From positions 144,051,368 to 144,115,367 of the forward strand of contig JALGPY010000001.1 of the NCBI GenBank assembly GCA_023055425.1: a stretch of DNA of 64,000 nucleotides, given 5' to 3'. The translations under genes and the position numbers were made by a program. This stretch comes from Linanthus parryae. Taxonomy: Eukaryota; Streptophyta; Magnoliopsida; Ericales; Polemoniaceae. Position 1 is the first letter of the stretch; every line of letters begins with the position of its first letter. The notes under the pieces are model-generated. The model made no database searches, was not told the origin of the DNA, and worked only from the letters and a program-made list of their open reading frames with translations. Positions 1 through 10,309 of the stretch are shown here, in pieces.

Positions 1-53
1 TCCATGATCAAAACCCTACAACCAGACTAGCAGAGAGGATCCAATTCATGACA
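1..53 (-). repeat. Partial 3' LTR of the gypsy element
   Basis: On the minus strand the LTR begins TGTCATGAATTGGATCC at position 53, directly after the polypurine tract. About 32 bases match the same end of the LTR at 5015-5490. Beyond that (positions 1-21) the two sequences no longer align by eye. Either the LTRs have diverged sharply there or one has been rearranged. Confidence 0.8.
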
Positions 54-70
54 TTCCCCCCTTCTTAAGA
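54..70 (-). other. Polypurine tract of the gypsy element
   Basis: On the minus strand a purine run (AAGAAGGGGGGAA) directly precedes the TGTCATG start of the 3' LTR. This is the expected plus-strand priming site of an LTR retrotransposon. Confidence 0.75.
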
Positions 71-82
71 ACTTTCATGCCC

Positions 83-1577
83 TCATGGAAGAAAAGAGGG
101 GAATTGGGCACGAACTTGAGCTTCATCTTCCCAGGTAGCCTCTTCAGGAACAACGTCCACCCATTGCACCAAAACTTGTGCAACTGGTGCATTATTCCTC
201 AAAATATATCTGTGGCCCAAAATAGCTAGTGGTTTAGTGAGAAGCTGACCTTCTGGACTCTGGAAGGGAAGAGTTTGGTGGGGTACAATGTGAGTTCCCA
301 GCTTCTTCTTGAGGAGGGAAATATGAAACACTGGATGCATTTTGGCATGAGTGGGTAATGCCAATTTGTAAGCAACTTTTCCTACCTTCTCCAAAATCTG
401 AAATGGCCCATAATATTTAGCTGACAACTTGTGAACTCTGGAGTGTTGCAGAAAAGATTTTTGTGTGGTTGCAGTCTAAGGTATACCCAATCACCTTGCT
501 CAAAGCTTCTCTCAGTGCGGTGTTGATCAGCAAAGTACTTCATCCTAGCTTGAGCTTCTCTCAAATTTTCTTGCAGCAAAAGCACCACTCAGTGCCTATC
601 TTGCACAAATAAGTTAACTTTCTCATTCGGAGAGTTGTTGACCTGATGGAAGCTGAGTTGTGGTGGTGGGTAGCCATAAAGAGCAAATAATGGGGTAGTC
701 TTTAGGCTGGTATGATGGTTAGTGTTATACCAAAATTCTGCAAGCCCCATCCACTTGGTCCACCTTTGTGGTCTATCACTGGTGACACACCTCAAGTAAG
801 CTTATAGACACTGATTCACCCTTTCAGTATGTTCATCTGTTTGGGGATGGTAGGCTGTGCTGTGGACAAGTGTGGAATTGAGGATCTTAAAAAGGGTTTG
901 CCAGAAAGCACTCAAGAACACAGGGTCTCTATCAGAGAGGAAGGTAGTGGAAGGCCATGGAGCTTGTGTATATTGTCAAAGAAAGCTTGAGCTACAGTGG
1001 TAGCAATAAATGGGTAGGAGAGGGCAATAAAATGAGCGTACTTTGTCAGTCTATCCACAACAACCAAGATAGCTTCCTTACCATTAGACTTAGGCAAGCC
1101 TATGATGAAGTCCATGCTAATGTCAGTCCAAGGCTTGTCTGGGATAGGTAGGGGTTGTAGCAAGCCAGGATAAGGTACATGCTCATGCTTCATTTTCTGA
1201 CAGATGTCACAAGAGTTCACCCACTCTTTGATTTCCTTCTTCATTCCCAGCCAAAAGAAGTGGTGTTGTACCCTTTTGTAAGTGCCAAGGATCCCTGAAT
1301 GTCCTCCCACACCTGTATCATGTCCTTGTTTGATGATTTCCTGCCTAAGAGAAGAATGAGTTCCCACATAAACTTGGTGATTCTTCCACACCATCTCACT
1401 TGAGAGAGTGTAAACCCCTTCTCCAGCTTTAGGGTCAACTAAGAGTTTCTGAATCCAAGCTTGCACCCATGCATAACCTTGATAGGAGGCTTTCACAGAC
1501 TGAACCCACTTGGGTTGCACTACAGTAAGAGCCATACACTGTGGTTCAATTCCCTGATCCTCTTGAACCCTAGACAA
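83..1577 (-). pseudogene. Integrase and chromodomain-like C terminus of gypsy chromovirus, frame-broken
   Basis: The 912-1577 frame carries the N-terminal HHCC zinc region (GHSGILGTYKRV ... CDICQK) and the first catalytic Asp region (WTDISMDFIIGLP ... VVVDRLTKYAHF). The second Asp region (SDRDPVFLSAFW) follows at about 860-930 in another frame, so there is an indel near 930. The catalytic Glu region (YHPQTDEHTERVNQ) comes next, then a stop before the 589-795 segment. The 382-588 and 83-427 segments carry the C-terminal integrase part (YYGPFQILEKVGKVAYKLAL) and a chromodomain-like tail (VLVQWVDVVPEEATWEDE), a type known to bind methylated histone H3. At least three breaks make it non-functional. 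Confidence 0.88.
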
Positions 1578-1661
1578 AGCATCTACAACTAAATTTTCCT
1601 TGCCTTTCTTGTAAGATATAGAGTAGTCTTACCCAATGAGCTTGGAGAGCCATTTGTACTG

Positions 1662-2673
1662 TCATGAAGTGTGTAGACTATGTTCTAAGAAGTACTTAAT
1701 ACTCTGTTGATCTGTTTTGATGGTGAATGGAACCCCTTCCACATAGGACCTCCACTTGGTGACTGCTTGAGTGACTGCCATTAGCTCCTTCTCATAAGTA
1801 GATAAACCTTGGTGTTGAGGTGCTAAAGCCTTGCTTAAATATGCAACGGGATGCCCATTTGCATCAAAACAACTCCTATTCTCACATTTCAAGCATTAGT
1901 TTCAATAAGAAAGGGTTGTGTAAAATCTGGCATTGCCAAGACTGGGTGGTGGTCATTGCCTTCTTAAGGGCATTGAACGCTTCCTCATCAATGGAAGACC
2001 AAGAGAACTGACCCTTCTTGAGCAATTCAGTAAAGGGTTTTCTTATGATCCCATACTGTTTAACAAACTTCCTGTAATAACCTGTCAGCCCTAAGAACCC
2101 TCTGAGACCTTTGAGTGATTTGGGAGTAGGCCACTGCTGCATGCTTTCTATCTTGTTTGGATCTGTAACTACCCCCTGTGGTGATATAATGTGTCCCAGA
2201 TACTCCATCTTTTCTAGGCCAAAGGCACACTTTGATTTCTTAGCAAAAAGGGAATTTTCTCTCAAGGTATTGAGGACAATTCCCAAGTGGTGGAGGTGGG
2301 AGTGGAGGTTAGAACTGTAAACCAATATATCATCAAAAAATACCAATACAAATTTCCTAAAGTAAGGTCTCAATACCTCATTCATCATGGCTTGGAAGGA
2401 AGCTGGGGCATTAGTTAACCCAAAGGGCATCACTTGAAACTCATAGTGGCCACTGTGAGTCCTAAATGCTGTTTTGTGTGCATCTTCAGGCCTCATTCTG
2501 ATTTGGTGGTATCCATACCTGAGGTTTAGCTTGGAGAAGATGGTTGACCCATGTAGCTCATTTAGGAGCTCAGCTATAATAGGTATAGGATACTTGTCCT
2601 TCAATGTCTGACTATTGAGCTCTCTATAGTCAACACAAAATCTCCAACTCCCATCTTTTTTCTTCACTAGCAA
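1662..2673 (-). pseudogene. Reverse transcriptase and RNase H of gypsy chromovirus, broken
   Basis: The 1882-2673 frame holds the RT palm: [18 protein letters not shown] near its start, then [16 protein letters not shown] and the catalytic FDDILVYS. The Asp of motif A is changed ([13 protein letters not shown] where gypsy RT normally has a DLRSGYHQI-type motif). RNase H follows in a different frame at 1662-1892 (VAYLSKALAPQHQGLSTYEK ... FTIKTDQQSIKYFLEHS). The frame change near 1885 and the motif A substitution both argue for decay. Confidence 0.88.
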
Positions 2674-2860
2674 GACTGGGAGGCAAAAGAGCTGACACTA
2701 GGAGTGATCAATTTATTCCCAACATTTCTGTAATCATCTTATCTATCTTTGCCTTCTAAAAATGTGGATATATGTATGGCCTGATTCTAACAGGGATGGT
2801 ACCTTCTTGTAATGGTATGGCATGGTCAAATGGCCCGGGAGGTGGCAGTTGAGTAGGTTC

Positions 2861-3509
2861 CTAAAAAACATCTTCAAACTTGTTCAACACCAGCTGTATC
2901 TGAGGGTGGGGTTCTTCTGTTTCTCCTTTGATGGGGTTAAGAGACCACAACATGCCCCACATAGCATTACAATTAGCTGCTAGGTAGTTAACAAACCCCA
3001 ACCCACTAATGCTTCTTAGGGAGGGTGATTGTTCCCCATCTGTGACTCCTTGCCACTTTATTTCCTTGCCTTGGTACTGAAAGCCTAGGGTAAGGTGGTT
3101 GAAATCCATGTGAACAAGGCTGATAGCCTTCAGCCATTGTGTACCCAAAACTGCATCACAACCCCCCAAGAGGCAAAATCCTCATTTCAGTAATAAACTC
3201 CTGGCCATCTGTCTTCCAAGAAAATCTGGAACACTTGTGTGTGCTCATAACAGTTCCTCCATCATCCACAGTCACCAACATTGGCTTAGTCTCTTAGAGG
3301 ACACAACCCACCTTTCTAGCAGTATGTAGGTCTAAGAAATTGTGGGTACTCCCACTATCAATTAGGATAGTAATGTGATTCTTTTGAACTTTCCCATTCA
3401 CTCTGAGTGTCTCATGTGTGGTGCTTCCTGCCAAGGCATTGAGGGTAATCTGCATGGCTGGCTCTAGCTGGGGGTAAGGTTCTGCTGTCATTGTGTCTTG
3501 CAACTCCAT
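2861..3509 (-). pseudogene. Aspartic protease region of gypsy chromovirus, broken
   Basis: The 3294-3509 frame contains the retropepsin active-site motif ILIDSGSTHNFLD, with DSG as the catalytic triad. The 2861-3169 frame contains the downstream protease segment with VLGTQWL, which usually follows the active site by about 80 residues. The two lie in separate frames with a break between about 3170 and 3293. In the intact element this protease would cut the Gag-Pol polyprotein. Confidence 0.82.
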
Positions 3510-3541
3510 TTCTTCCTCTTCTCCTTGTACTTCTTATCCCA

Positions 3542-5013
3542 CTACCAAGTACAATTGTGGTCTTTTACACTTGTTTCCAGGGGTATAAGTGTCATCACAA
3601 TAGTAGCATAGGTCCTCTCTCTTCTTGTCCTCATCTCTTCTGGGGTGATCCTCTTGACATGAATCTTGTTGGTTGTAGGAGTGGTGGTGGTTGGGTAGGA
3701 CCTTGATGGTACAGGGGTGGTCACTGCATTCTTGGCGGAGTTGTTTGCTGTCTGTGGCTACTTCTGATATTTCTTCCTCTTGGATTGCATTTCCTGCTTG
3801 CTTTCTTGCATTTTAGCCATTCTAATTGCATGGGTGAGAGTGGAAGGGTTAGAGATCTTCACATCTAATTGTATCTCCTTCTTAAGGCCACTTATGAAAC
3901 TTTCCACAAACCATCCTTCACTTAGAAACTGCCCCCCCCCCCTATTCATCACCAAGGCTCTCAGCTCCTCAAACTTGAGTAGATATTCTGCCACAGTCCC
4001 AGTTTTTTGTACCTTATTGAAGGCTCCTACCACATTGTGAAAGCTGTAGTCATTATACCTCGTCACCAACTCTTTGGCAAAGGCCTCCCAAGTAATTCCC
4101 CAATTAGACTGAATAAAGGCTTTAAACCAAAATTTTGGCACTCCTTAAAAATAGACAGAGGCAAACAAAACCTTATTTTCAGGGGGCACATTACCAATGA
4201 AGAAACACACCTCACATTGGTGTAACCAACCATGTACATCAGTTCCATCAAATTTTGGTATTTCCAACCTTGGAACCTGAAAACCACTCACCCATGGTGC
4301 TCTCCCATTATGGTGTTGGTCATTTCTTACCCCAAATGGCTGTGGGTAGGGGTTTTGAGGGGGGTATGGGTTGTGGAATAATGGTGTGTAACTGGTATAG
4401 GTTGGTGGAGGTATGTCAGGTTGGCAGTATTTTTAATAGTTGGGTATATCATTTGGGTGTTTGTGTAACTGTGTTGATGTAATAGTTGAATATATTGGTG
4501 GTTGTGTTGGGTTCACAAGTGGTGTCTGTCATGGTGATTGGGGTGGAATTGGATTCTGAAATGGTCTTTGTGAGATTGGAGTGGAGTAGGGTGTGGGTTT
4601 TTGGTGAATGAAGCTACAGGGTGAAGCTGAATTGGGGTTTGGGGTGTTTAGGTTGTGGGGTGTAGCTGAATTTGGTTTAGAGGGGTTCATCATGAATTGC
4701 CAGGGTTTATATCGATCTTTGGTGGTGGTTGAAGAGTGGTGCTTCTATAGTTACTCTGACAGGAGAATTCCAATTCTGTAACCCCTTCTTTAGAAACCTC
4801 TTTACCAGAATCCAAATTCCGACGGTTCGTAACATAAAAGTACTCTCCGACTGTACCTTGCAATCCGGCGATCTGTTCGGTGAGGGTCTCTCTCATGGCG
4901 TCTTGCTGCTCTCCCAAGTTCTTCACCGCTGAATCCGTCCGGTTGAGTCTAGTGGCCAGTTCATCAACTCGCACCATCTTGCACAGCCCCGAACCTTGGC
5001 GCTCTGATACCAA
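3542..5013 (-). pseudogene. Gag of gypsy chromovirus, fragmented
   Basis: The 4690-5013 segment is a heptad-rich N-terminal piece that starts beside the primer binding site. Fragments at 4063-4287 and 3758-4141 carry the retrotransposon Gag core (WFKAFIQSNWGITWEAFAKE ... ELRALVMNR). Near 3580-3620 a knuckle-like motif CYYCDDTYTPGNKC can be read across a frame change; the usual His appears replaced by Asn. About 4300-4690 is low-complexity, G/T-rich on the plus strand. The pieces are out of frame with each other, so no capsid protein can be made. Confidence 0.75.
5001..5012 (-). other. Primer binding site, initiator tRNA-Met type
   Basis: On the minus strand TGGTATCAGAGC lies two bases after the CA end of the 5' LTR. 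This is the common plant primer binding site complementary to the 3' end of initiator tRNA-Met, and it fixes the element's orientation. Confidence 0.93.
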
Positions 5014-5014
5014 T

Positions 5015-5490
5015 TGCCAGGTTCTACGAACCTGGTGACCCCTTTTCAGAACAATTGATGAATCTACTGTGGTTAATATGTAGAAGCCTAATTGAAATTG
5101 CAGAAATTAACAAGGAACAAAAGGAGAGAAATCATATTTCATAACCTGTAATGAATCCCGTTCATCCCCTTTATAGCAGCAGGGGAGAAGGGGAATTTAC
5201 TAAATTTCGGGGAAAGAAAGTAAATAATGAAACTAAGCAACTACCTTTCCAACGAGGCTTCCCAGCTGGAAGATAGTGACACCGCCCTCTCCAATAGGCG
5301 TGAGACGCGTGTCTTCTCAGCTGAGTCATGAAACGAACCAGAGAACGACATTGTTCTCTTTATTGATTTAAACCCCAACGATAAAAAGGAACGAACGAAC
5401 AAGATTAAATCCTCCCTCTCCCATCATGTGGTAGCTGTTGCATCTGCAGTTTAGCTTACCAGACTAGCAGAGAGGATCCAATTCATGACA
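5015..5490 (-). repeat. 5' LTR of the gypsy element, 476 bp
   Basis: On the minus strand it starts TGTCATGAATTGG at 5490 and ends GAACCTGGCA at 5015, giving TG...CA ends next to the primer binding site. Its first 32 or so bases are the only part that can be matched to the partial 3' LTR at the window start. Confidence 0.85.
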
Positions 5491-6058
5491 CAAGTCTCCA
5501 TTTCTCTGATTCAATGTTGATTCGAATTCGGATATGATTCGGGTTGCTTCGAATTCAGATGTGATTCAGTGTCGTTTTTATAAATGTCGACATTCTTTTT
5601 TCTTTGGAAAAAATCAAACATTGAGTTTGTATTGTAAAGATGTTTTATTGTTTTTGCTTTTTTCATTGCATTGCCAGTGTTATGCAAGAATTATTAGCAT
5701 AATGAGACAGAGCTATATTATGTCTATTTATCGACAAATATAAAATTCAATAATAATATACACATTGAACAACATTGTATACAAATTCATGCATAGCAAG
5801 TGCTATTTGACTACTATTCACTTCCACGAACTTAGATATGGTGGTGATCAACCACCATTCATATGTTCGCAATGGAGAGCTACACACAAATCCTAACAAT
5901 ACTAATTGCTATGGCAAAGCAATAAATAGTTATATAAATACATTTATCTAATCAGAAAACTTCAATTCTAGATCTACTTTTTAACATATAAAAAAAATAA
6001 ACTACTTTTAAAGGCTGATAAAATCTCAAAATTCGATGTAACCACCTAAAGAGCCAAG
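5491..6058. other. AT-rich spacer, no feature seen
   Basis: AT-rich sequence between the gypsy element and the glutaredoxin pseudogene. I see no conserved reading frame, RNA gene or terminal repeat. Confidence 0.6.
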
Positions 6059-6420
6059 TCACAATATGACGTCATCGGAGAGGGCGCCGATTTTTACGAG
6101 TTTGGGGACGAGTAGACCGCCGAGGTGGAGGGCGACGAGGCTCTCCAGTCCCCCATGCGGCTCCCCCCGATGAAGATGGCGGGGGCGCCGCCGATGACGG
6201 AGGATTCGTCGGTGGAGGGAGGGAGGGCGGGGATCTCTTCCTCGTCGAGTTCGATGACGGTGGGGTGGACCCCGACGGAGGAGAAGGCGCCTCATGACGT
6301 GGCACATGTAGCAGGCGGATCGGCGGAAGATGACGCCGGGGTTCTCGGTTATGAGGCGCTGGATCCTGCTCTCCGGCGTCTAGGCGACGTCGATCGACAG
6401 CGGTGCAATTTTATGGCAGG
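6059..6420 (-). pseudogene. CC-type (ROXY-like) glutaredoxin pseudogene
   Basis: Read across three frames, the minus strand gives a plant CC-type glutaredoxin. It starts with an ITENPGVIFRR-like beta strand and the active-site region SACYMCHVMRRLL (most family members have CCMC or CCMS). Next come a VHPTVIELDEE segment, the GGAPAIFIGGSRMG glutathione-binding region, and a C terminus LVALHLGGLLVPKL ending at TGA 6059-6061. Such proteins are thiol redox regulators that bind TGA transcription factors. Breaks: an in-frame TAG at 6380-6382, a frameshift just after the active site near 6288, and a second near 6155. No start codon can be assigned. GC content is far higher than the flanks. It abuts MULE copy A, so it could be captured cargo or an independent retained fragment. 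Confidence 0.8.
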
Positions 6421-6892
6421 GCAATTAGGCAGTGGTGAACCTGATCTGTTGAATATAGGTGTTGAAATATTGACACTTTTCTGGCAGGACAATTAGTTTT
6501 GTAGCCATGGTAGGTGCAATTTTCTTTGCCTCCTCTCAATTATAGATTTGAGCCCCTTGTTATTTGTTGTTGTTTGTTTGTTTTATTATTGTTGGGTTGG
6601 TGATGGTGTTGCTGGTGGGGGTGGTAGGGGTGGTGGTGGTGTTGACGAAGAACACCAAGGCCTCGTTTGGGTAAGGTACTAGGAGGGGGGATAAGGATAA
6701 AATTGTATCTGTGGCTCCTTATCCTGTGTTTGGGTGCAAGATAAGGAGCAGGTACAAAACAGCTTTTTTTATCCCTTAGGTACAATTCTAAATTTTTTTG
6801 CCTACAAACTTGTACCACCTAGGGGGTGGTATAAGGTAGGATAAGGGGTGAGGGTATAAGGAGAGTGTTCTGAAATGACAAAATTGCCCTCA

Positions 6893-7258
6893 TATATATA
6901 CATATATTATGTATATACGTATATGTATATGTATTTGTATATTTATCTATATACATATATGTATATATATATATTTATGTATAATATATATGTATATGTA
7001 TATTTATGTATATACATATATGTATAATATATATGTATATGTATTTATACACACACACACACACACACACATAAGATATATGTATACATAAACATGTAAA
7101 ACACATATATGTATGTATTTATGTGGGTATTTGTGTGTGAGTGTGTGTTTTTTTTTTGTGTGTGTGTTTGTATGTATGTATGTATGTATGTGCACATGTG
7201 TGTGTGTGTGTATACACACATATATACATATATATACACACGCACACATATATATGTA
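6893..7258. repeat. Compound (TA)/(CA)/(TG) microsatellite inside MITE-1
   Basis: About 370 bp of alternating purine-pyrimidine sequence: TATATG-type, then an (AC) run near 7051-7072, TGTATGTA-type, a (TG) run near 7199-7211, then ATATATACAC. It ends right where the Angela array inserted (AATAT target, 7259-7263). Several overlapping reading frames here are repeat artefacts. Confidence 0.95.
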
Positions 7259-7263
7259 AATAT

Positions 7264-8704
7264 TGTTGGAATAGATGCCCTAGAGGCAATCGTAGATTTA
7301 GTATGAACAATGTTTTGGCTAGAATATTCATTTATTATTTATGGCGATATTTAATATAATGAAGTCCTTAGATAAAATGTGTTATTTATCTTAAATATCC
7401 CTAGTCCATTATATTGATTAATAGGACAATCAAATATAGACTAGTATGGGGTTGGATTGATATGGAGATATCACGATCCAACACATGGGTGTGCATTAGG
7501 AGTAATGGCATACTGGATTGACCCATGACGAAAAGGATACATTAGATTATGTGAAGTCACAATCGCTTTTCGTAGTGCTAATATTATTGCAATCCTTGGA
7601 CTTGAAGTCACTAGATACTCTAGTTGTGAAATATTGCGCTTTGATGTTATCAAACGTTACACCGTAACTGAGTAATCATAAAGGTGGCTATCGGGCGTGA
7701 TAGGAAGCAAGCTTAGAGATCGTGGTGATGTAGATAGGATTTGTCCCTCCCACATAATGGGGGTAAATATCCACGGCCACTCGAGGGATGAGGCTTACTG
7801 AATGTCTGGCCAGACTCAGATAAATTAATATAGAGATATTAATGTTATCTGCAAGCATAAGCATATTCCCAGGATCGAGGAACTATGGATTGGATATACG
7901 AGTGTGACTATTTATGTCTCGTGTCCAATCCGGATATGGAGACAAAGGGATAATGCAATATGATATATTGGGCACAAAGGTTTGTCGGGATCACTGACTA
8001 TTTCTATTGGTTGGGAGGCATGGATGTGTTGCTAGACACCGCTCCATGTTAGTAATAGTTACTACCAACTATATAGAAACCTATGGGGTCACACGTCAAA
8101 TAGAGTAGAGCTAGATTTGGGATTAATTAATATGGATTAATTAATAGAAGGATCATTGTGCAACACCTTGCAAACTTAGTAGGACTAATTTGCAAGGAAG
8201 GGAATAGTTCTAGTCCTACTAGAATAAGAAAACTCTAATATGGAAACAACAAGGAGTTGTTGGAGTATATATATAAGAGGCTCTAGCTTCCTTCACACAC
8301 ATGAGTTATTATTAGACATAACACAAGAGTGGGAGAGAGCAAAAAGAGAGAGCAAGACAAAGAGCTAGGGCCGAAACCCTAGCTCCCGTCCGCCCCTTCT
8401 ACCCGACGGCAAAAGGGTGGCCGAGCCCCCCTTTGTGCTTTGTTGCTTTGTTGCCTTTATCTTCATCCCTCTTCCTCCGGGTTCAAGCTAGCACTTGTGG
8501 AGAAGGAAGAATCTAGATCTCACCTCTAGACGTGGATCAACCGTAGAGACGAGGACATCATTCTTCGTGTGATCTCACAAATCAAAAGGTACACATCTTC
8601 TATGACCTTAATCATGTTATGATGTCTCTTCCTGTGATCCTTGGTGGGCTTTGAGTAGGATTAATTTTGTTATTCCGCTGCGTTACCTACGTCAAAACCC
8701 AACA
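7264..8704 (+). repeat. LTR1 of the Angela array (outer 5' LTR), 1441 bp
   Basis: It starts TGTTGGAATAG and ends CCCAACA. A possible TATA region (GTATATATATAAGAGG) lies near 8262-8281, followed by a GA-rich stretch. In its first half it carries private differences from LTR2 and LTR3 (for example GAGTAATC for GGGTAATC, and GGGAGGC for GGGTGGC). In the second half it agrees with LTR3 against LTR2. Confidence 0.95.
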
Positions 8705-8705
8705 G

Positions 8706-8717
8706 TGGTATCAGAGC
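8706..8717 (+). other. Primer binding site, unit 1
   Basis: TGGTATCAGAGC one base after LTR1, complementary to the 3' end of initiator tRNA-Met. Confidence 0.95.
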
Positions 8718-10309
8718 CACAGGTCGTAGAGCATAACATGATATTATGTGTTTACGATTTCAGTTCATACACCGTATTATTGTTTATTACGCAAAAACTG
8801 AAAAATTGGCATAGTAGATGCAATATTGAATTTGATTCAATCAAACAAGACCCAATTTAACATTGGATGTTAGAATTGGTGAGTTTAATCACATAGGATG
8901 TGAATAATTGGGTTCTTGAAAAATTAGGGTTCATGGGCACATGATTGAAAAGGGGTTTTCAATTATGGAAACAAAGTTATGGAAATAATTCCATAAGGAA
9001 ACAACCTTGCTTGGGAAACAAGGAAGGAGGAAGGGGACTAGGGCCGAAATCCTAGCCGCCCGCCCCTCCCTTGCGCGCCAAGCAAGGCCGCGGGCCTCTA
9101 GGCGTGCGGCGGTCCTAGGGTTCGCGCCACTTGTTTGCTTGAGCCCTTTGGACCGTTGTAAAACCCTAGTTACCCAATTTCATTAAAATTAAACAAGCGC
9201 GTTAAAAATTGGTTTTTAACTGTATTATGTGCTTTATTGCATGGTGGATGGATATGGCCTAGGATTGTGGATGTTTATTGTTTTGTGGTTTGGTTTACGG
9301 CCTGCGAGCTGATCAAATTAATGTAATAATTAATTAAGTTTTACGGCCTGCGAGTCGTCTTTTTCTCCTCGACATGTGAGGTCTTTTGTTATTTATTTAT
9401 TCTAGATGTTAGGCTAGAATTAGAAATATTTTGATGATAGCCAAGAACATGGAGAAGAAGACCGGAGAACCAAAGGAGCCAAAAGACATCCCTAGGCGCG
9501 GAGCTATGGTGGAGCACATGGATATGAGCTCGGCACTTTAGGGCAATTAGATATTATCATTGGCTTGATAATATCATTAGTCTAGGGGCCATATCCATGC
9601 CACGTTTTTTATATTTTGTGGATGTGTATTATTCCTGCCTTGTTATTTATTTTGTGTGTATGGCGCTACAAGCAAAAACGATAACAAGATAATAATAAAC
9701 AAGGTTGGTCTTTTATTGTGGATGGCCCAATCCAAATAAGTAGACCATGTTGATAAGATCAACCAAACAACTTAAAAGAAATCCCTCAATTTAATATTGC
9801 GTTTTGCCTTCTCTTGTCAAAACACCCTTCATGATCATGGCCTATTAAAATTCGGGCTTGCCAAAGCAAGGCGATTTTAATTTTTCATGATGTGTTGCGG
9901 ACGACGCAAGCTAGTAATGCGTGTATGTTGAAAGCAAGAGGTTGGACGCAACTAGGCAAGAGTCAATTGGATTGATGAGCTTAGAGGCATGACAATTAGG
10001 AGTTATCCAATTGGATAAAGAATAAAAGGAATTTATTCACCTAATTGGACCAAGAGTTGCATGGGATGCAATTGGAATGGTTCCTACCTAAATAACCAAT
10101 TCTTGGGTGACTTGCCAAACCAAGCTCAAGAAGTGAAAAAAGGATCTTGGACCCACTAGAAAGTATAAAGATATTTTCCTCTTTAATAGTGAGGGCTATT
10201 AATCCGAGAAAAATAGTGGGAGCTATATTTAATGATCTAGCCATTGTTAAATATAGTTAAATTGTTCAAAATACTAAAATTGCATATTTCTCGTTTTGTA
10301 GAATTCCAA
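8718..10309 (+). other. Untranslated leader of Angela unit 1
   Basis: About 1.6 kb between primer site and gag with no long frame. It holds a GC-rich patch near 9050-9120, two ACGGCCTGCGAG repeats near 9299-9355, and short direct repeats. Long leaders with packaging and dimerisation functions are known in this lineage; no specific signal can be assigned by eye. Roughly ten substitutions separate it from the unit 2 leader. Confidence 0.75.

Larger units (their letters stand above)
1..5490 (-). mobile_element. Degenerate Ty3/gypsy chromovirus, minus strand, 3' LTR cut by window edge
   Basis: Read on the minus strand the order is 5' LTR (5015-5490), primer binding site, gag, protease, reverse transcriptase, RNase H, integrase with a C-terminal chromodomain-like tail, polypurine tract and the start of the 3' LTR (1-53). 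Integrase lying after RT/RNase H is the Ty3/gypsy order, and the chromodomain-like tail places it among chromoviruses; the exact lineage (Tekay- or Reina-like) is not resolved. Every domain is recognisable but the frame is broken many times, so it cannot be autonomous. The far end of the 3' LTR and its flank lie outside the window, so the TSD cannot be checked; the bases right of the 5' LTR are CAAGT. Confidence 0.92.

Noticed and set aside
6059..6307. Arg/His-rich and Pro/Ser-rich minus-strand frames
   Set aside because: They are pieces of the frameshifted glutaredoxin read in the wrong frame for most of their length.
7004..7359. Several Tyr/Ile/Val/His/Thr-rich frames around 7 kb
   Set aside because: All derive from the TA/CA/TG microsatellite.
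7471..7653. 60-residue minus-strand frame repeated at 14467 and 21455
   Set aside because: It lies inside the three LTRs and is repeated only because the LTRs are; no known LTR-encoded protein matches it.
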